DNA of 64,000 nucleotides from Streptomyces lincolnensis (GTDB lineage: Bacteria; Actinomycetota; Actinomycetes; Streptomycetales; Streptomycetaceae), in the NCBI RefSeq assembly GCF_021173675.1, contig NZ_JAIHON010000013.1, positions 1 through 64,000 of the forward strand, in the 5' to 3' direction. Of the stretch, positions 9,771 to 17,991 are shown piece by piece. Position numbers and translations under genes: made by a program. The number at the start of each line of letters is the position of its first letter. Position 1 is the first letter of the stretch. The notes beneath the pieces are model-generated. The model had not been told where the DNA came from. It ran no database searches and worked only from the letters and a program-made list of their open reading frames with translations.

Positions 9771-9961
9771 TGCTCGACCAGCCGAATTGCGGCGGCCGGG
9801 CAGACCGAGACGGCCTCCTTGACGTCGTCGAGTCGGTCGTCGCCGACCTGCTCTTCCAGGAGGATGGCGATGCCGTCGTCGTCCTGGTCGAAGACGTCCA
9901 TCGCGGCGAGCACGCACTGCCCGGAGGCGACGCACTTGTCGGCGTCCAGCTCCACCTTCAT
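9767..9961 (-). CDS. 3Fe-4S-type ferredoxin (P450 electron donor)
   Basis: A 64-residue acidic ferredoxin. The cysteines occur as KCVASGQC and VCP, the C-x5-C...CP arrangement of small actinobacterial 3Fe-4S ferredoxins that serve CYP105-type P450s. The ATG at 9961 begins MKVELDADKC. The gene lies 59 bp after the P450 and overlaps the reductase start, so the three are made together. Confidence 0.92.
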   Translation of the reverse strand: MKVELDADKCVASGQCVLAAMDVFDQDDDGIAILLEEQVGDDRLDDVKEAVSVCPAAAIRLVEQ

Positions 9962-10020
9962 GGGATTCCCCTTATTTGCTTCGCTCGTGGTTCTTGGTTC
10001 GTTCGCGGGACGGGGAGCCG

Positions 10021-11253
10021 TCACCAGGAGACGGGCAGTTCGTGCACGCCGTAGATGAACGCGTCGTTCTTGAACTTCACGTCCTCCAGCGCGCAGGCCA
10101 GCTTCAGCGTGGGAATGCGCCGGTAGAGGGTGCCGTAGACCACCTGGAGTTCCATGCGGGCCAGCGGCTGGCCCAGGCACTGGTGGACGCCGAAGCCGAA
10201 GGCGACGTGGCGGCGGGCGTCGCGGGTGAGGTCGAGCCGGTCCGGGTCGGGGAACACCTCGGGGTCGCGGTTGGCGATCTCGTTGGCCATGATGACGCCG
10301 TCGCCGGCCATGACGACCTGCCCGGCGACCTCGATGTCCTCCGTCACCGCTCGGCGCCGTCCCAGGTGGGTGATGTGCAGGTAACGCAGGAGTTCCTCGA
10401 CCGCGCCGGCGACGAACTTGGGGTCGTCGCTCGCGCGCAGCAGGGCGAGCTGGTCGGGGTTCTGGAGGAGGGCGAGGGTGCCGAGGGCGATCATGTTCGC
10501 GGTGGTCTCGTGGCCCGCGATCAGCAGGAGCAGGGCCATCTCGGTGGCCTGCTGGTGGTCGATCTCCCCGGCCGTGACCCGCCCGGCGATGCTGGAGAGC
10601 AGGTCGTCCTTCGGCTCGGCGAGCCGCTGGGCGATCTGACCGGCCAGGTATCCGGCCGTCTCCCGGGTCGCCACACCGCGCTCCTCGGGGGTCGCGGTCG
10701 TGCGGACCATCGTCTTGGTGTTCTCCTGGAACATCGCGTGGTCGTCGTAGGGCACGCCGAGCAGTTCGCAGATCACCAGGGAGGGGATCGGCAGGGCGAA
10801 CTCCTCCACGAGGTCCACCGGGCCCGGCCGGCTCAGCATCCCGTCGATCAGGTCGTCGACGATCCTCTGCACGGCAGACCGCAGGGCCTCCACCTTCTTC
10901 ACGGCGAACGGCGCCGTCACCATCCGGCGCAGCCGGGCGTGTTCGGGGTCGTCCATCATGATGAAACTGAGCTTGCCCTCGCCGCCCTCGGGCGAGGCCT
11001 TGGTCGGGTAGCCGGGGCTGTCGGGGTCGGCACTGACCCGCAGGTCGCCGAGAACGGCGCGCTGGTCGGCGTACCGGGTCACGAGCCACGGTTCGCTGCC
11101 GTCCCACAGCCGCACCTTCGTCAGGGGCGTCTTTTCCTGGAGGTCCTTCAGGGCAGGCGGCGGGTCGAAGGGGCAGCGGGCCTCCCGGGGCATCGGGAAC
11201 TCGGGGGGCGAGTCCGGTGCCTCGGGTACGGGTCCGGCCAGGGTGTCGGCCAT
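10021..11253 (-). CDS. Cytochrome P450, CYP105-like
   Basis: A 410-residue soluble class I P450. The oxygen-binding I-helix reads AGHETTAN (near residue 247), the K-helix has EELLR, and the heme loop is FGFGVHQCLGQPLAR with the Cys ligand near residue 359. The ending YGVHELPVSW is typical of CYP105. The ATG at 11253 is preferred over upstream in-frame codons because GAGGAG precedes it and the protein then has normal length. It heads the minus-strand cluster and would hydroxylate or epoxidise the pathway substrate. CYP105 enzymes are broad, so the substrate is open. Confidence 0.92.
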   Translation of the reverse strand: MADTLAGPVPEAPDSPPEFPMPREARCPFDPPPALKDLQEKTPLTKVRLWDGSEPWLVTRYADQRAVLGDLRVSADPDSPGYPTKASPEGGEGKLSFIMMDDPEHARLRRMVTAPFAVKKVEALRSAVQRIVDDLIDGMLSRPGPVDLVEEFALPIPSLVICELLGVPYDDHAMFQENTKTMVRTTATPEERGVATRETAGYLAGQIAQRLAEPKDDLLSSIAGRVTAGEIDHQQATEMALLLLIAGHETTANMIALGTLALLQNPDQLALLRASDDPKFVAGAVEELLRYLHITHLGRRRAVTEDIEVAGQVVMAGDGVIMANEIANRDPEVFPDPDRLDLTRDARRHVAFGFGVHQCLGQPLARMELQVVYGTLYRRIPTLKLACALEDVKFKNDAFIYGVHELPVSW

Positions 11254-11469
11254 GGTTCTCCTCGGTGGTGGGGGCTCCACTCGACTGGCGGGAGCGCCGG
11301 GGTGAAGTGGTCGAGGCCTCGATGAGCACATGCAAACAGAGCAGGCTGACGCCTTCCGATCAGTTTCCTGACAGAGAGCTGACGTGACTCAGATCACAGC
11401 CACGTTGGGCGCCTAAACGGCTTGTTGTGTAAGGGAGTTGTGAGCGCAGGCGCCGTTTGGTGCGGCAGG

Positions 11470-12195
11470 TCAGTGCTCGGTGTCGACGTAGCCGAGCCAG
11501 TAGCCGAACCCTCGGCGTGTGTGAATCAGGCGGGGCGCGTCACGGTCGACCTTGCGCCGCAGCCGGGAGACGAGTTGCTCGATGGAGTTGTCGCCGTGGT
11601 GGTCGCCCCAGACGTACCGCCCGATCTGCTCCTTGGAGAGCACCCGGTGCGCGTTGACCAGGAGGTGGCGCAGCAGCCGGTACTCGGCGGGCGTCAGGTC
11701 GAGGGGACGGGTGCCGCGGCGCGCCTCGCACAGGGGTGCGTCCAGGACCAGGTCGCGGTAGCTTAGCGCGCCGTCCCGCGGATGCCCGGGGTGCGCGTCC
11801 CTCAGCAGGACCTGCACACGGGCCAGCACCTCGGCCACCCGGAAGGGCTTGGTGACGTAGTCCCGCTCCCCCGGGCCCAGTTCGGGCACGAGGTCGTCCA
11901 GCGAGTCGTACTCCGTGAGGACGAGCGCCGGTGGGCGATGGGGCACCACGGGCCGCTCCCGGCTGAGGCTCTCCATGTCCGGCAGTGACGTGTCGACGAC
12001 CATCAGGTCGAACCGTTGCTCCACGAGCCGCTCCAGAGCCTCACCCCCGGTCCCGGCCAGGGTGGTGCGGTATCCCGCTAACTCCAGGGTGGTGGAGAGG
12101 AGTTCGGCGACGCCCGGCTCATGGACGATGAGCAGGAAGTGCTGACCGGCTCCCCGGGCGAGTGCCGGTTTCACTCGGGTGCCACTGCCGTGCAT
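11470..12195 (-). CDS. OmpR-family response regulator with altered acidic pocket
   Basis: About 241 residues. The N-terminal receiver keeps the phospho-acceptor Asp (VVDTSLPDM), the Thr (LVLTEY) and the Lys (DYVTKPF), but the acidic pair after strand 1 reads VHEP, so one expected Asp is His. The C-terminal winged helix is intact (LTPAEYRLLRHLLVN, then RRKVDRD and HTRRGFGYWL). No kinase gene adjoins it. The ATG at 12195 has AGGG upstream; an in-frame GTG lies at 12204. It is upstream of the P450 on the same strand and may control it. Confidence 0.88.
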   Translation of the reverse strand: MHGSGTRVKPALARGAGQHFLLIVHEPGVAELLSTTLELAGYRTTLAGTGGEALERLVEQRFDLMVVDTSLPDMESLSRERPVVPHRPPALVLTEYDSLDDLVPELGPGERDYVTKPFRVAEVLARVQVLLRDAHPGHPRDGALSYRDLVLDAPLCEARRGTRPLDLTPAEYRLLRHLLVNAHRVLSKEQIGRYVWGDHHGDNSIEQLVSRLRRKVDRDAPRLIHTRRGFGYWLGYVDTEH

Positions 12196-12663
12196 GTCTT
12201 TCACCCTACCGTTCAGTTTGCCTAACGCAACTAATTCCCGTGGGGGTTCGGGTTCGGGATCAGGGCGTCGGCGTGACCGGTGCCAGCCGCATGTCGACGA
12301 CGGTGTCGACCACCGGGTGGCGGTGTCGATCAGCCTGTGTCCAGGACCTGACAGGTACCGGCATCCACGCCGACTTAGACGAGGCCACGTATGACACCGC
12401 TTCCTGACATTACGTCGGTGGGGTACGCAGGTAAGGGCTCCGACTCCGGAGTGGTTATGAGACCGACGTCAAACTTCGTCGACAGAGCACTCGTGGCGTT
12501 CAGGGACGGCCGACCCCAAGGTGTAGCGGACTACACCATCGGTTCGGGAGGCCGGTCCCTCGTGTCGACGAGCGGTCGGCGGGATCGTGGTCCCCAGAGA
12601 TCACGACAGATCCGCACCTCGCAGTGCACCCCTCCGTCTCCCCCTCCATCGAAGGGCACTTCC
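12196..12663 (+). other. Intergenic region, promoter-bearing
   Basis: There is no convincing gene in this 468-bp stretch between the divergent OmpR-type regulator and the small membrane protein. A reading frame from 12391 into the membrane protein gene lacks a sensible N-terminus and ribosome site. The only clear element is the conserved promoter block at 12520-12590. Confidence 0.6.
12520..12590 (+). promoter_or_regulatory. Conserved 71-bp promoter block, copy 1
   Basis: GGTGTAG-CGGA-CTACACC at 12520-12537 is a 7-4-7 inverted repeat. TCGGGAG, five bases, TCCCTCGT, seventeen bases and GGGATCGTGG follow at spacings identical to two other blocks in the window (19088-19018 and 21683-21613, both reading leftward). 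It ends 73 bp before the ATG at 12664. The inverted repeat looks like an operator for a dimeric response regulator, and the downstream conserved blocks look like the core promoter. Confidence 0.75.
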
Positions 12664-13065
12664 ATGAAGTCGCCACTTGTCACCGTGCGATCGTTCGTCG
12701 CCGACCTGTTGCTCTGGTCGTTCTTCGTGGGTGGCCTCGCCGCGGGTTCCGCGTCCGGCGCCGTTCTCGACGGCACGGCGAAGGAGGTGGTCACCTACGC
12801 CGGTATCGCCGTGTCGCTCGTGGCAGGCTGGCGCATCGCGAAGAAGCCGAAGATCAAGGCGTTCTTGTCGACTCCGCCAGTGCTGTAGTTCCTGTTCCTG
12901 TTCAACGGCGGTGTGGCCGCGGTGCATTACTTCACGATGGACGGAGCGAAGGGGGCCATGGCCGCTGCCGGGATGGGCCTGGTCTCGCTGGGAGCGGCAG
13001 GCGGCCTTGTCGCAAACCGCAGGAAACGGGCCGAGGCCGTGGCCGTGGCCCGGCCCAGGGTGTGA
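12664..13065 (+). pseudogene. Small membrane protein gene interrupted by an in-frame TAG
   Basis: The ATG at 12664 opens 74 codons: a first membrane helix (LLLWSFFVGGLAAG), a second (YAGIAVSLVAGW) and the loop KKPKIKAF, then TAG at 12886-12888. The frame stays open for 58 more codons with membrane-protein character (FLFLFNGGVAAVHYF, then GMGLVSLGAAGGLVA) and a basic tail, ending at TGA 13063-13065. The full product would be about 133 residues with four helices. One CAG-to-TAG change explains the break. The truncated 74-residue form might still be made. It sits under the conserved promoter block. The family is not recognised. Confidence 0.7.
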
Positions 13066-13229
13066 CCCGCCGAGCGGCGGTTCGCCAGGACATCCACACG
13101 CGCCCTGAAGCGCCGCGCTCGTGACCACGTACGGGTCTTCCCGTATCCACCCGTCCGGTTCTCCGGACCCCCTCCGCATCACACCAGGCCTGAGCAGTGA
13201 GCCCGACGACTGAAAGGCAGGACCCCTCC

Positions 13230-13654
13230 ATGACCGCTGACCGCCGACCCCGCCGTAGGACTGCCGTCGCCACCGCCGTAGCCGCCGTCATCCTCACCAC
13301 AGGACTGGCCACCGGATGCGATGACGTGGACGGCTCGACAGCAGACAGCTCCTGGACTGCCTCCAGAACGCCGGGACGATCGCCGACAGCCTCAAGGCGA
13401 TCCATGAGGCCGGCCTGGACGCGGCGAAGGATCCCGAGCGGACCGAGGAGTCCATTGACACCATCGAGAAGTACCTCGACAAGATCGACAACGTCGACGG
13501 CGGGACGGCCGACGACAAGGTCGGCAAGGCGGTCGACGACCTCAAGGACGCGATCGCGGACTACAACAAGGCCATCCTCGACGGTGACATCACCCCGGAT
13601 GCCAGCCACATCGATGCCGCGACCGACGCACTGAAGAACGTCTGCACGCCGTAA
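13230..13654 (+). pseudogene. Small lipoprotein, frameshifted
   Basis: The ATG at 13230 gives an arginine-rich start and a hydrophobic signal peptide ending LATGC, a lipobox. After DDVDGSTADS the frame is lost near 13347-13350. The next frame supplies a normal, highly charged helical domain (LLDCLQNAGTIADSLKAIHE, then repeated Asp/Lys-rich segments) that ends NVCTP at TAA 13652-13654. One missing base joins the two halves into a protein of about 141 residues. Left unrepaired, translation continues in an Arg/Ser/Thr-rich nonsense frame. The family is not recognised. It lies just before the kinase operon and could be its extracytoplasmic partner; that is inference. Confidence 0.75.
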
Positions 13655-13913
13655 CGCAGCCCGGCCGCATCCCCACACGGCCTGCGGCGCGCCCGGCATG
13701 GACGCCGCAGGCGGTGGCTTCTTACGACAGGGCACGAGCCCATAAGCGGTGTACCCGCCGGACGGACGAGCGCGCGTCAGCATCGCGGCAGGTCGCCAGA
13801 GGGGTCACCGTCGTGTCGGTTGCCCCTCCCTCACACCCGTCACGTCCTCCAGGGCTGCCCCTCCACAGGCCCGCACCGAAGTGTCCGTTTCCCCTCGGAC
13901 AGGACTCCCACCG

Positions 13914-15122
13914 ATGATCAACAATCTGCTGAGGCGGTTCGGCGCCGCCGACGCAGCCGTCGCCGCCGCGGCCTTCGCCTGTTCCCTCCCCGGCACCCTG
14001 ATCACGCTGCCGGGCCAGGCCCCGGAGGTTCCGTGGTGGCCCGGGGCGCTCCTGGCCGGCCTCTCCTGCATCGCGCTGATGTGGCGCCGTACTCGGCCCC
14101 GCATCACGGTAGCGGTGACCATCGCCTGCGCCACCGTGATGGCCGCTGTCGGTTACGTTCTCACCGTCATGCTGCTGGGACCGCTCATGGCCGCGCTCCA
14201 CTCGCTGGCCGTGCGCACCGACCGCAAGACGGCCAACGCCTTCACCTTCACCGGCATAGCGGTACTCCTGCCCACGGCGCTGATCGCCGGCCCTGCCCAC
14301 GAACCACTGATCCTCAAACTGATCGGCCCGGCCGCCTGGCTGCTGCTGCCCACCTCCCTCGGCACCGCCAGCCGGCTACGCGCGGCGCATCTGGAGGCCG
14401 TCCAGGCCCGCGCCGAGCACGCGGAACGCAGCCGGGAGCAGGAAGCGCGGAACCGCGTCACCGAAGAGCGCCTGCGCATCGCCCGCGACCTGCACGACGT
14501 CGTCGCCCATCACCTCGTCCTGGCCAACATGCAGGCCGCTGCCGTAGTCCGTGCCTTGGCCTCGCGCCCCGAGGAGGCGAAGAAGATCGCCGCAGAGCTC
14601 ACCGGCACCACCGCGTCGGCCATGCGAGAACTCAAGGCGACCGTCGGCCTGCTGCGCCACGCGAGCGACCCGGACGAGCCCCCGCCCCCCACCGCCGGTC
14701 TCGCCCAGCTCCCCGACCTGGCCGCTTCGTTCCGGCACGCCGGGCTCACCGTCACCCTCACCTCCGAGGGAGAACCACGGCCCCTTCCCGCCGGGACGGA
14801 CCTCACGGCGTACCGCATCGTGCAGGAGGCACTCACCAACGTCACCAAACACGCCCCCACCGGCACAGCCGAGGTACGGCTCACTTACGCCCACGATCTG
14901 CTGTCCATCACCATCACCAACAGTGCAGGCACGGCGTCGGCCGACCGGGCCTTCCCCCACAGTGGCTACGGGCTCATCGGCATGCGCGAGCGCGCCCACG
15001 CGGCCGGAGGCCGTCTGCGCGCAGGCCAACGGCCCCGGGGCGGATTCGAAGTCGTCGCGGAACTGCCGTTGCGCCCGATCCCCCTCGAAGAGCCCTCGGC
15101 GAAGCAGTACACGGTGCCATGA
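13914..15122 (+). CDS. NarL-type sensor histidine kinase 1
   Basis: A 402-residue kinase. The first half has about five or six membrane helices with little extracellular sequence, as in DesK-like sensors. A cytoplasmic coiled coil follows (the segment around QARAEHAERSREQEARN), then the HisKA_3 dimerisation box RIARDLHDVVAHH with phospho-His194. The C-terminal ATPase has the N-box (YRIVQEALTNVTKHAP) and the glycine box (GYGLIGMRERA). The start is ATG at 13914. It overlaps the second kinase gene by 4 bp (ATGA), so both are translated together. Confidence 0.92.
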   Translation: MINNLLRRFGAADAAVAAAAFACSLPGTLITLPGQAPEVPWWPGALLAGLSCIALMWRRTRPRITVAVTIACATVMAAVGYVLTVMLLGPLMAALHSLAVRTDRKTANAFTFTGIAVLLPTALIAGPAHEPLILKLIGPAAWLLLPTSLGTASRLRAAHLEAVQARAEHAERSREQEARNRVTEERLRIARDLHDVVAHHLVLANMQAAAVVRALASRPEEAKKIAAELTGTTASAMRELKATVGLLRHASDPDEPPPPTAGLAQLPDLAASFRHAGLTVTLTSEGEPRPLPAGTDLTAYRIVQEALTNVTKHAPTGTAEVRLTYAHDLLSITITNSAGTASADRAFPHSGYGLIGMRERAHAAGGRLRAGQRPRGGFEVVAELPLRPIPLEEPSAKQYTVP

Positions 15123-16348
15123 ACCCGGTACGTCAGCGGCCCGCGCGCCCCCGAACGATCACGTCCGTTCCCCCAGGCCGTAGCCTTGCCGCCATGGGCA
15201 GAACGATCCGGCAGGCAGCGCGGGCCACGCTCCATCTGCTCGTGGCCGCGGCGCTCGCCTTCGGCCTGTACCTGTTCATCACCGTGCTGCTGATCACAGC
15301 CATCGGCACGGTCGCGGTGGTCGGGGCGTGGATGCTGCCCGAGACGGTGCTGCTGATCCGCCGGATCGCCGGAGCCAAACGCGCTCTGACGGCCGCCTGG
15401 ACGGGCCGGCGGATCCCCGAGGCGTACCAGCCGATCACCGGCACCCTGCGTGAGCGTCTGCGCACCGCCGTCCGTGACCCGGGCACCCTCACCGACCTGC
15501 GCTGGATGGCCGCCTCCTACGTCTACGGCGCCCTGCTGTTCCTGGCGCTGCCGCTGTGGCCGCTGGGCCTGGTCGTCGACGGGGTGTGGTGCGGGCTGCT
15601 GCGCCGCGAGGCGGTCGTCCTGCCGCTGATCGGCCGCCTCACCGACCTGGAGGCTCGCTGGTCCCAGGCCTTGCTCAAGCCCTCGCCCCAGGCGCTGCTG
15701 GCCGCGCGGGTCGAGGAGCTGGCCGCCACGCGGGCGGACGCGATCGCCGCGCACGGGGCCGAGCTGCGCCGTATCGAGCGGGACCTGCACGACGGCGCAC
15801 AGGCTCGCCTGGTTGCGCTGTCCATGCGGATCGGGCTCGCGCAACGGGCGTACGACCGCGATCCCGAAGCCGCGCGCAAGCTGCTGGCCGACGCTCAGGC
15901 CCAGGCCGAGGAGGCGCTGACCGAGCTGAGGCAGGTGGTACGCGGCATCCACCCGCCGATCCTCACCGACCGCGGTCTCGTCGGCGCTGTACGTGCGTTG
16001 GCGGCCAGCAGTGGGCTGGGAGTGACCGTGCGGGTGGACGGCGGACTGGAGGAGGGGCCGCGGGCTCCGGCGGCGGTGGAGGCGGCGGCGTACTTTGCCG
16101 TCGCCGAAGCGCTCACCAACGCCGCCAAACACAGCGGTTCGCGGCGCGCGACCGTTCAGCTGGAGCGCGTCCCCCGGGGATTGCGGGCCGTCGTCCAGGA
16201 CGAGGGCCTGGGCGGGGCCGACGAGAAGAGTGGCACTGGACTGCTCGGTATCCGGCGGCGCGTCGCCGCTATGGACGGTGAGGTGACCGTGACCAGCCCC
16301 CAGGGGGGACCGACGATGATTGCTGTGGAGCTGCCGTGCGTGTGGTGA
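15119..16348 (+). CDS. NarL-type sensor histidine kinase 2
   Basis: A 409-residue kinase counted from the ATG at 15119 that overlaps the stop of kinase 1; an in-frame ATG at 15194 is an alternative. It has one hydrophobic double pass near the N-terminus, a second around YVYGALLFLALPLWPLG, then RRIERDLHDGAQARL with phospho-His about 224 and a C-terminal ATPase (NAAKHSGS, TGLLGIRRRV). This is a separate sensor, not a duplicate of kinase 1: its sensing domain and membrane layout differ. It is followed 31 bp later by the response regulator. Confidence 0.92.
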   Translation: MNPVRQRPARPRTITSVPPGRSLAAMGRTIRQAARATLHLLVAAALAFGLYLFITVLLITAIGTVAVVGAWMLPETVLLIRRIAGAKRALTAAWTGRRIPEAYQPITGTLRERLRTAVRDPGTLTDLRWMAASYVYGALLFLALPLWPLGLVVDGVWCGLLRREAVVLPLIGRLTDLEARWSQALLKPSPQALLAARVEELAATRADAIAAHGAELRRIERDLHDGAQARLVALSMRIGLAQRAYDRDPEAARKLLADAQAQAEEALTELRQVVRGIHPPILTDRGLVGAVRALAASSGLGVTVRVDGGLEEGPRAPAAVEAAAYFAVAEALTNAAKHSGSRRATVQLERVPRGLRAVVQDEGLGGADEKSGTGLLGIRRRVAAMDGEVTVTSPQGGPTMIAVELPCVW

Positions 16349-16379
16349 CCGAGTCGGCGGGGACGAGACCGACGTGGAA

Positions 16380-17054
16380 ATGGACGGGTCTGCCGTGCGA
16401 GTGATGATCGCCGAGGACAACGCCTTGCTCAGGGAAGGGCTCGTGCTGCTGCTGACCTCGGCCGGGCACGAGGTCGTGGCCGTGGCCGGCAGCGGGCCGG
16501 AGATCCTGCCCGCGCTGCTGCAGCACCGGCCGGACGTGGCCGTTCTGGACGTACGGATGCCCCCCGGCTTCCGCGACGAAGGACTGCGGGCAGCGCTGGA
16601 TACCCGGCAGAAGATCCCCGGGCTGCCGGTGTTGGTCCTGTCCCAGTACGTCGAGGAGTCGTACGCCGCCGAGCTGCTGGGCGGCGGGGCGAGCGGGGTC
16701 GGCTACCTGCTCAAGGACCGGGTGGGCCGGGTCGACGAGTTCCTGGACGCACTGGAGCGGGTCGCCTCCGGCGGTACGGCGCTGGATCCGGAGGTGGTGA
16801 CCGAGCTGCTGACGCGCCGCCGGGACTCACCGCTGGACTCCCTCACCCCGCGCGAGCGCGAGGTGCTGAAGCTGATGGCGGAGGGGCACGACAACGCCAC
16901 CATCGCCAAGACGCTGGTCATCACCGAGCGGTCGGTCAGCAAACACATCGGCAACGTCTTCCTGAAGCTGCACCTGCCGCCCAGCGACAGCGGGCACCGC
17001 CGGGTGCTCGCTGTGCTGGCCTACCTCAACGACCATCAGCACAAGGGTGCTTGA
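16380..17054 (+). CDS. LuxR/NarL-family response regulator
   Basis: A 224-residue regulator. The receiver has the acidic pair in IAEDN, the phospho-acceptor Asp in VAVLDVRMP, the Ser of VLSQYV and the Lys of LLKDR. The C-terminal HTH reads LTPREREVLKLMAEG, then NATIAKTLVITERSVSKHI. The chosen ATG is at 16380; a GTG a few codons on is possible. It is the only regulator for the two upstream kinases. It is the best candidate to bind the three GGTGTAG-N4-CTACACC boxes nearby, since NarL-type dimers bind short inverted repeats of this kind. Confidence 0.92.
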   Translation: MDGSAVRVMIAEDNALLREGLVLLLTSAGHEVVAVAGSGPEILPALLQHRPDVAVLDVRMPPGFRDEGLRAALDTRQKIPGLPVLVLSQYVEESYAAELLGGGASGVGYLLKDRVGRVDEFLDALERVASGGTALDPEVVTELLTRRRDSPLDSLTPREREVLKLMAEGHDNATIAKTLVITERSVSKHIGNVFLKLHLPPSDSGHRRVLAVLAYLNDHQHKGA

Positions 17055-17058
17055 CCGG

Positions 17059-17991
17059 TCACCAGAGGACATCCAGCACGGCGTCCGCCATCCCGCGTTC
17101 GCCGCGCGCGTTGGGGTGCACGGCCGCGGCCGGGCTGCTGGGGACAAGGGGTTCGATCCAGCGGGTGGCCGCGTCCGAGCAGGCATCGCGGCCCTCGGAC
17201 GGACGGTACGTGTCGACGTACACCGCTCCGGATGCCTGAGCCCGTTCCCGCAACTCGCTGTTGAGCTGCTGCTCCTTTTCCCGCAGGTAGCTCGTGTCGC
17301 CGGGCGCGAGGGGCAGTTCGCCGCCGCAGCTGGCGCCGTCGGCGGGCAGGATCGCCGGATAGCCGACGACATAGACCCGCGCCTGGGGCGCGCGCCTGTT
17401 GATCTCCGTCAGCGCGCCGGCCAGCCGTTCCCCCGCGGCCTCGATCTTCCGCGCCACCTCGTCGGTGCCGCGGTCGACGTAGTGCCGTTTGCAAGGGGTG
17501 TCCTCGGGGATGTACTTGCCGCTGCCGAGGGCCTCGTAGGCCACCCCCATCGTGACGCACCGCTTGATCATCGAGCCGAAACCGATGTCGTTGCCGCCGA
17601 TACCGAGGGTGACCAGCCGGGTCTTCGGTGAAAGCGCCGCGAACTGGGACGGGTTGCTGCCCTGGTCCGTGAGCTGGGGTCTGGTGAGGTCGGCGATGGT
17701 GGCGCCACTGCAGCTGACATCGCGGAAGCCGGTGTCCTTCACGCCGAGCCGGGAAGCGACCAGTGCCGGGTAGTTGTGGTCGGAACGGTCGCAGCCGGCC
17801 GGAGTGCCGGTCTGGCCGGGAATCTTCGGGCCGGCGGTGTAGGAGTCGCCGAGGGCGACGTACGGGCCTTTAGCAGCGGGGGCGGCCTGGGCCTGGTCGT
17901 GCTCGCTGTGGGCGACGCCGACCACGGTGGCCAGAGTGCCGCAGGTGACGAGGACGCCGATCAGCACGGTCCGGAGATGGGTCGTCTTCAA
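17059..17991 (-). CDS. Secreted SGNH/GDSL hydrolase
   Basis: A 310-residue secreted esterase/lipase. The signal peptide ends near AQAAPAA. Block I is GDSYTAG (Ser50), block III is GGND, and block V is HPNARGERGMAD with the catalytic His near 292. Paired Cys in the mature part suggest disulfides. The TTG at 17991 overlaps the stop of the upstream EamA gene as TTGA and has GGCAGGA before it, which settles an otherwise doubtful start. It is the second gene of a two-gene operon under conserved promoter copy 2, and converges on the response regulator gene with only 4 bp between them. Confidence 0.88.
   Translation of the reverse strand: MKTTHLRTVLIGVLVTCGTLATVVGVAHSEHDQAQAAPAAKGPYVALGDSYTAGPKIPGQTGTPAGCDRSDHNYPALVASRLGVKDTGFRDVSCSGATIADLTRPQLTDQGSNPSQFAALSPKTRLVTLGIGGNDIGFGSMIKRCVTMGVAYEALGSGKYIPEDTPCKRHYVDRGTDEVARKIEAAGERLAGALTEINRRAPQARVYVVGYPAILPADGASCGGELPLAPGDTSYLREKEQQLNSELRERAQASGAVYVDTYRPSEGRDACSDAATRWIEPLVPSSPAAAVHPNARGERGMADAVLDVLW

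Noticed and set aside
12886..12888. Pyrrolysine recoding of TAG
   Set aside because: Nothing in the window supports pyrrolysine machinery, and a simple CAG-to-TAG change explains the codon.
13820..15118. Long N-terminal extension of kinase 2 in the frame overlapping kinase 1
   Set aside because: This part is Arg/Pro/Gly-rich shadow of kinase 1; the ATGA overlap at 15119 is the natural start.
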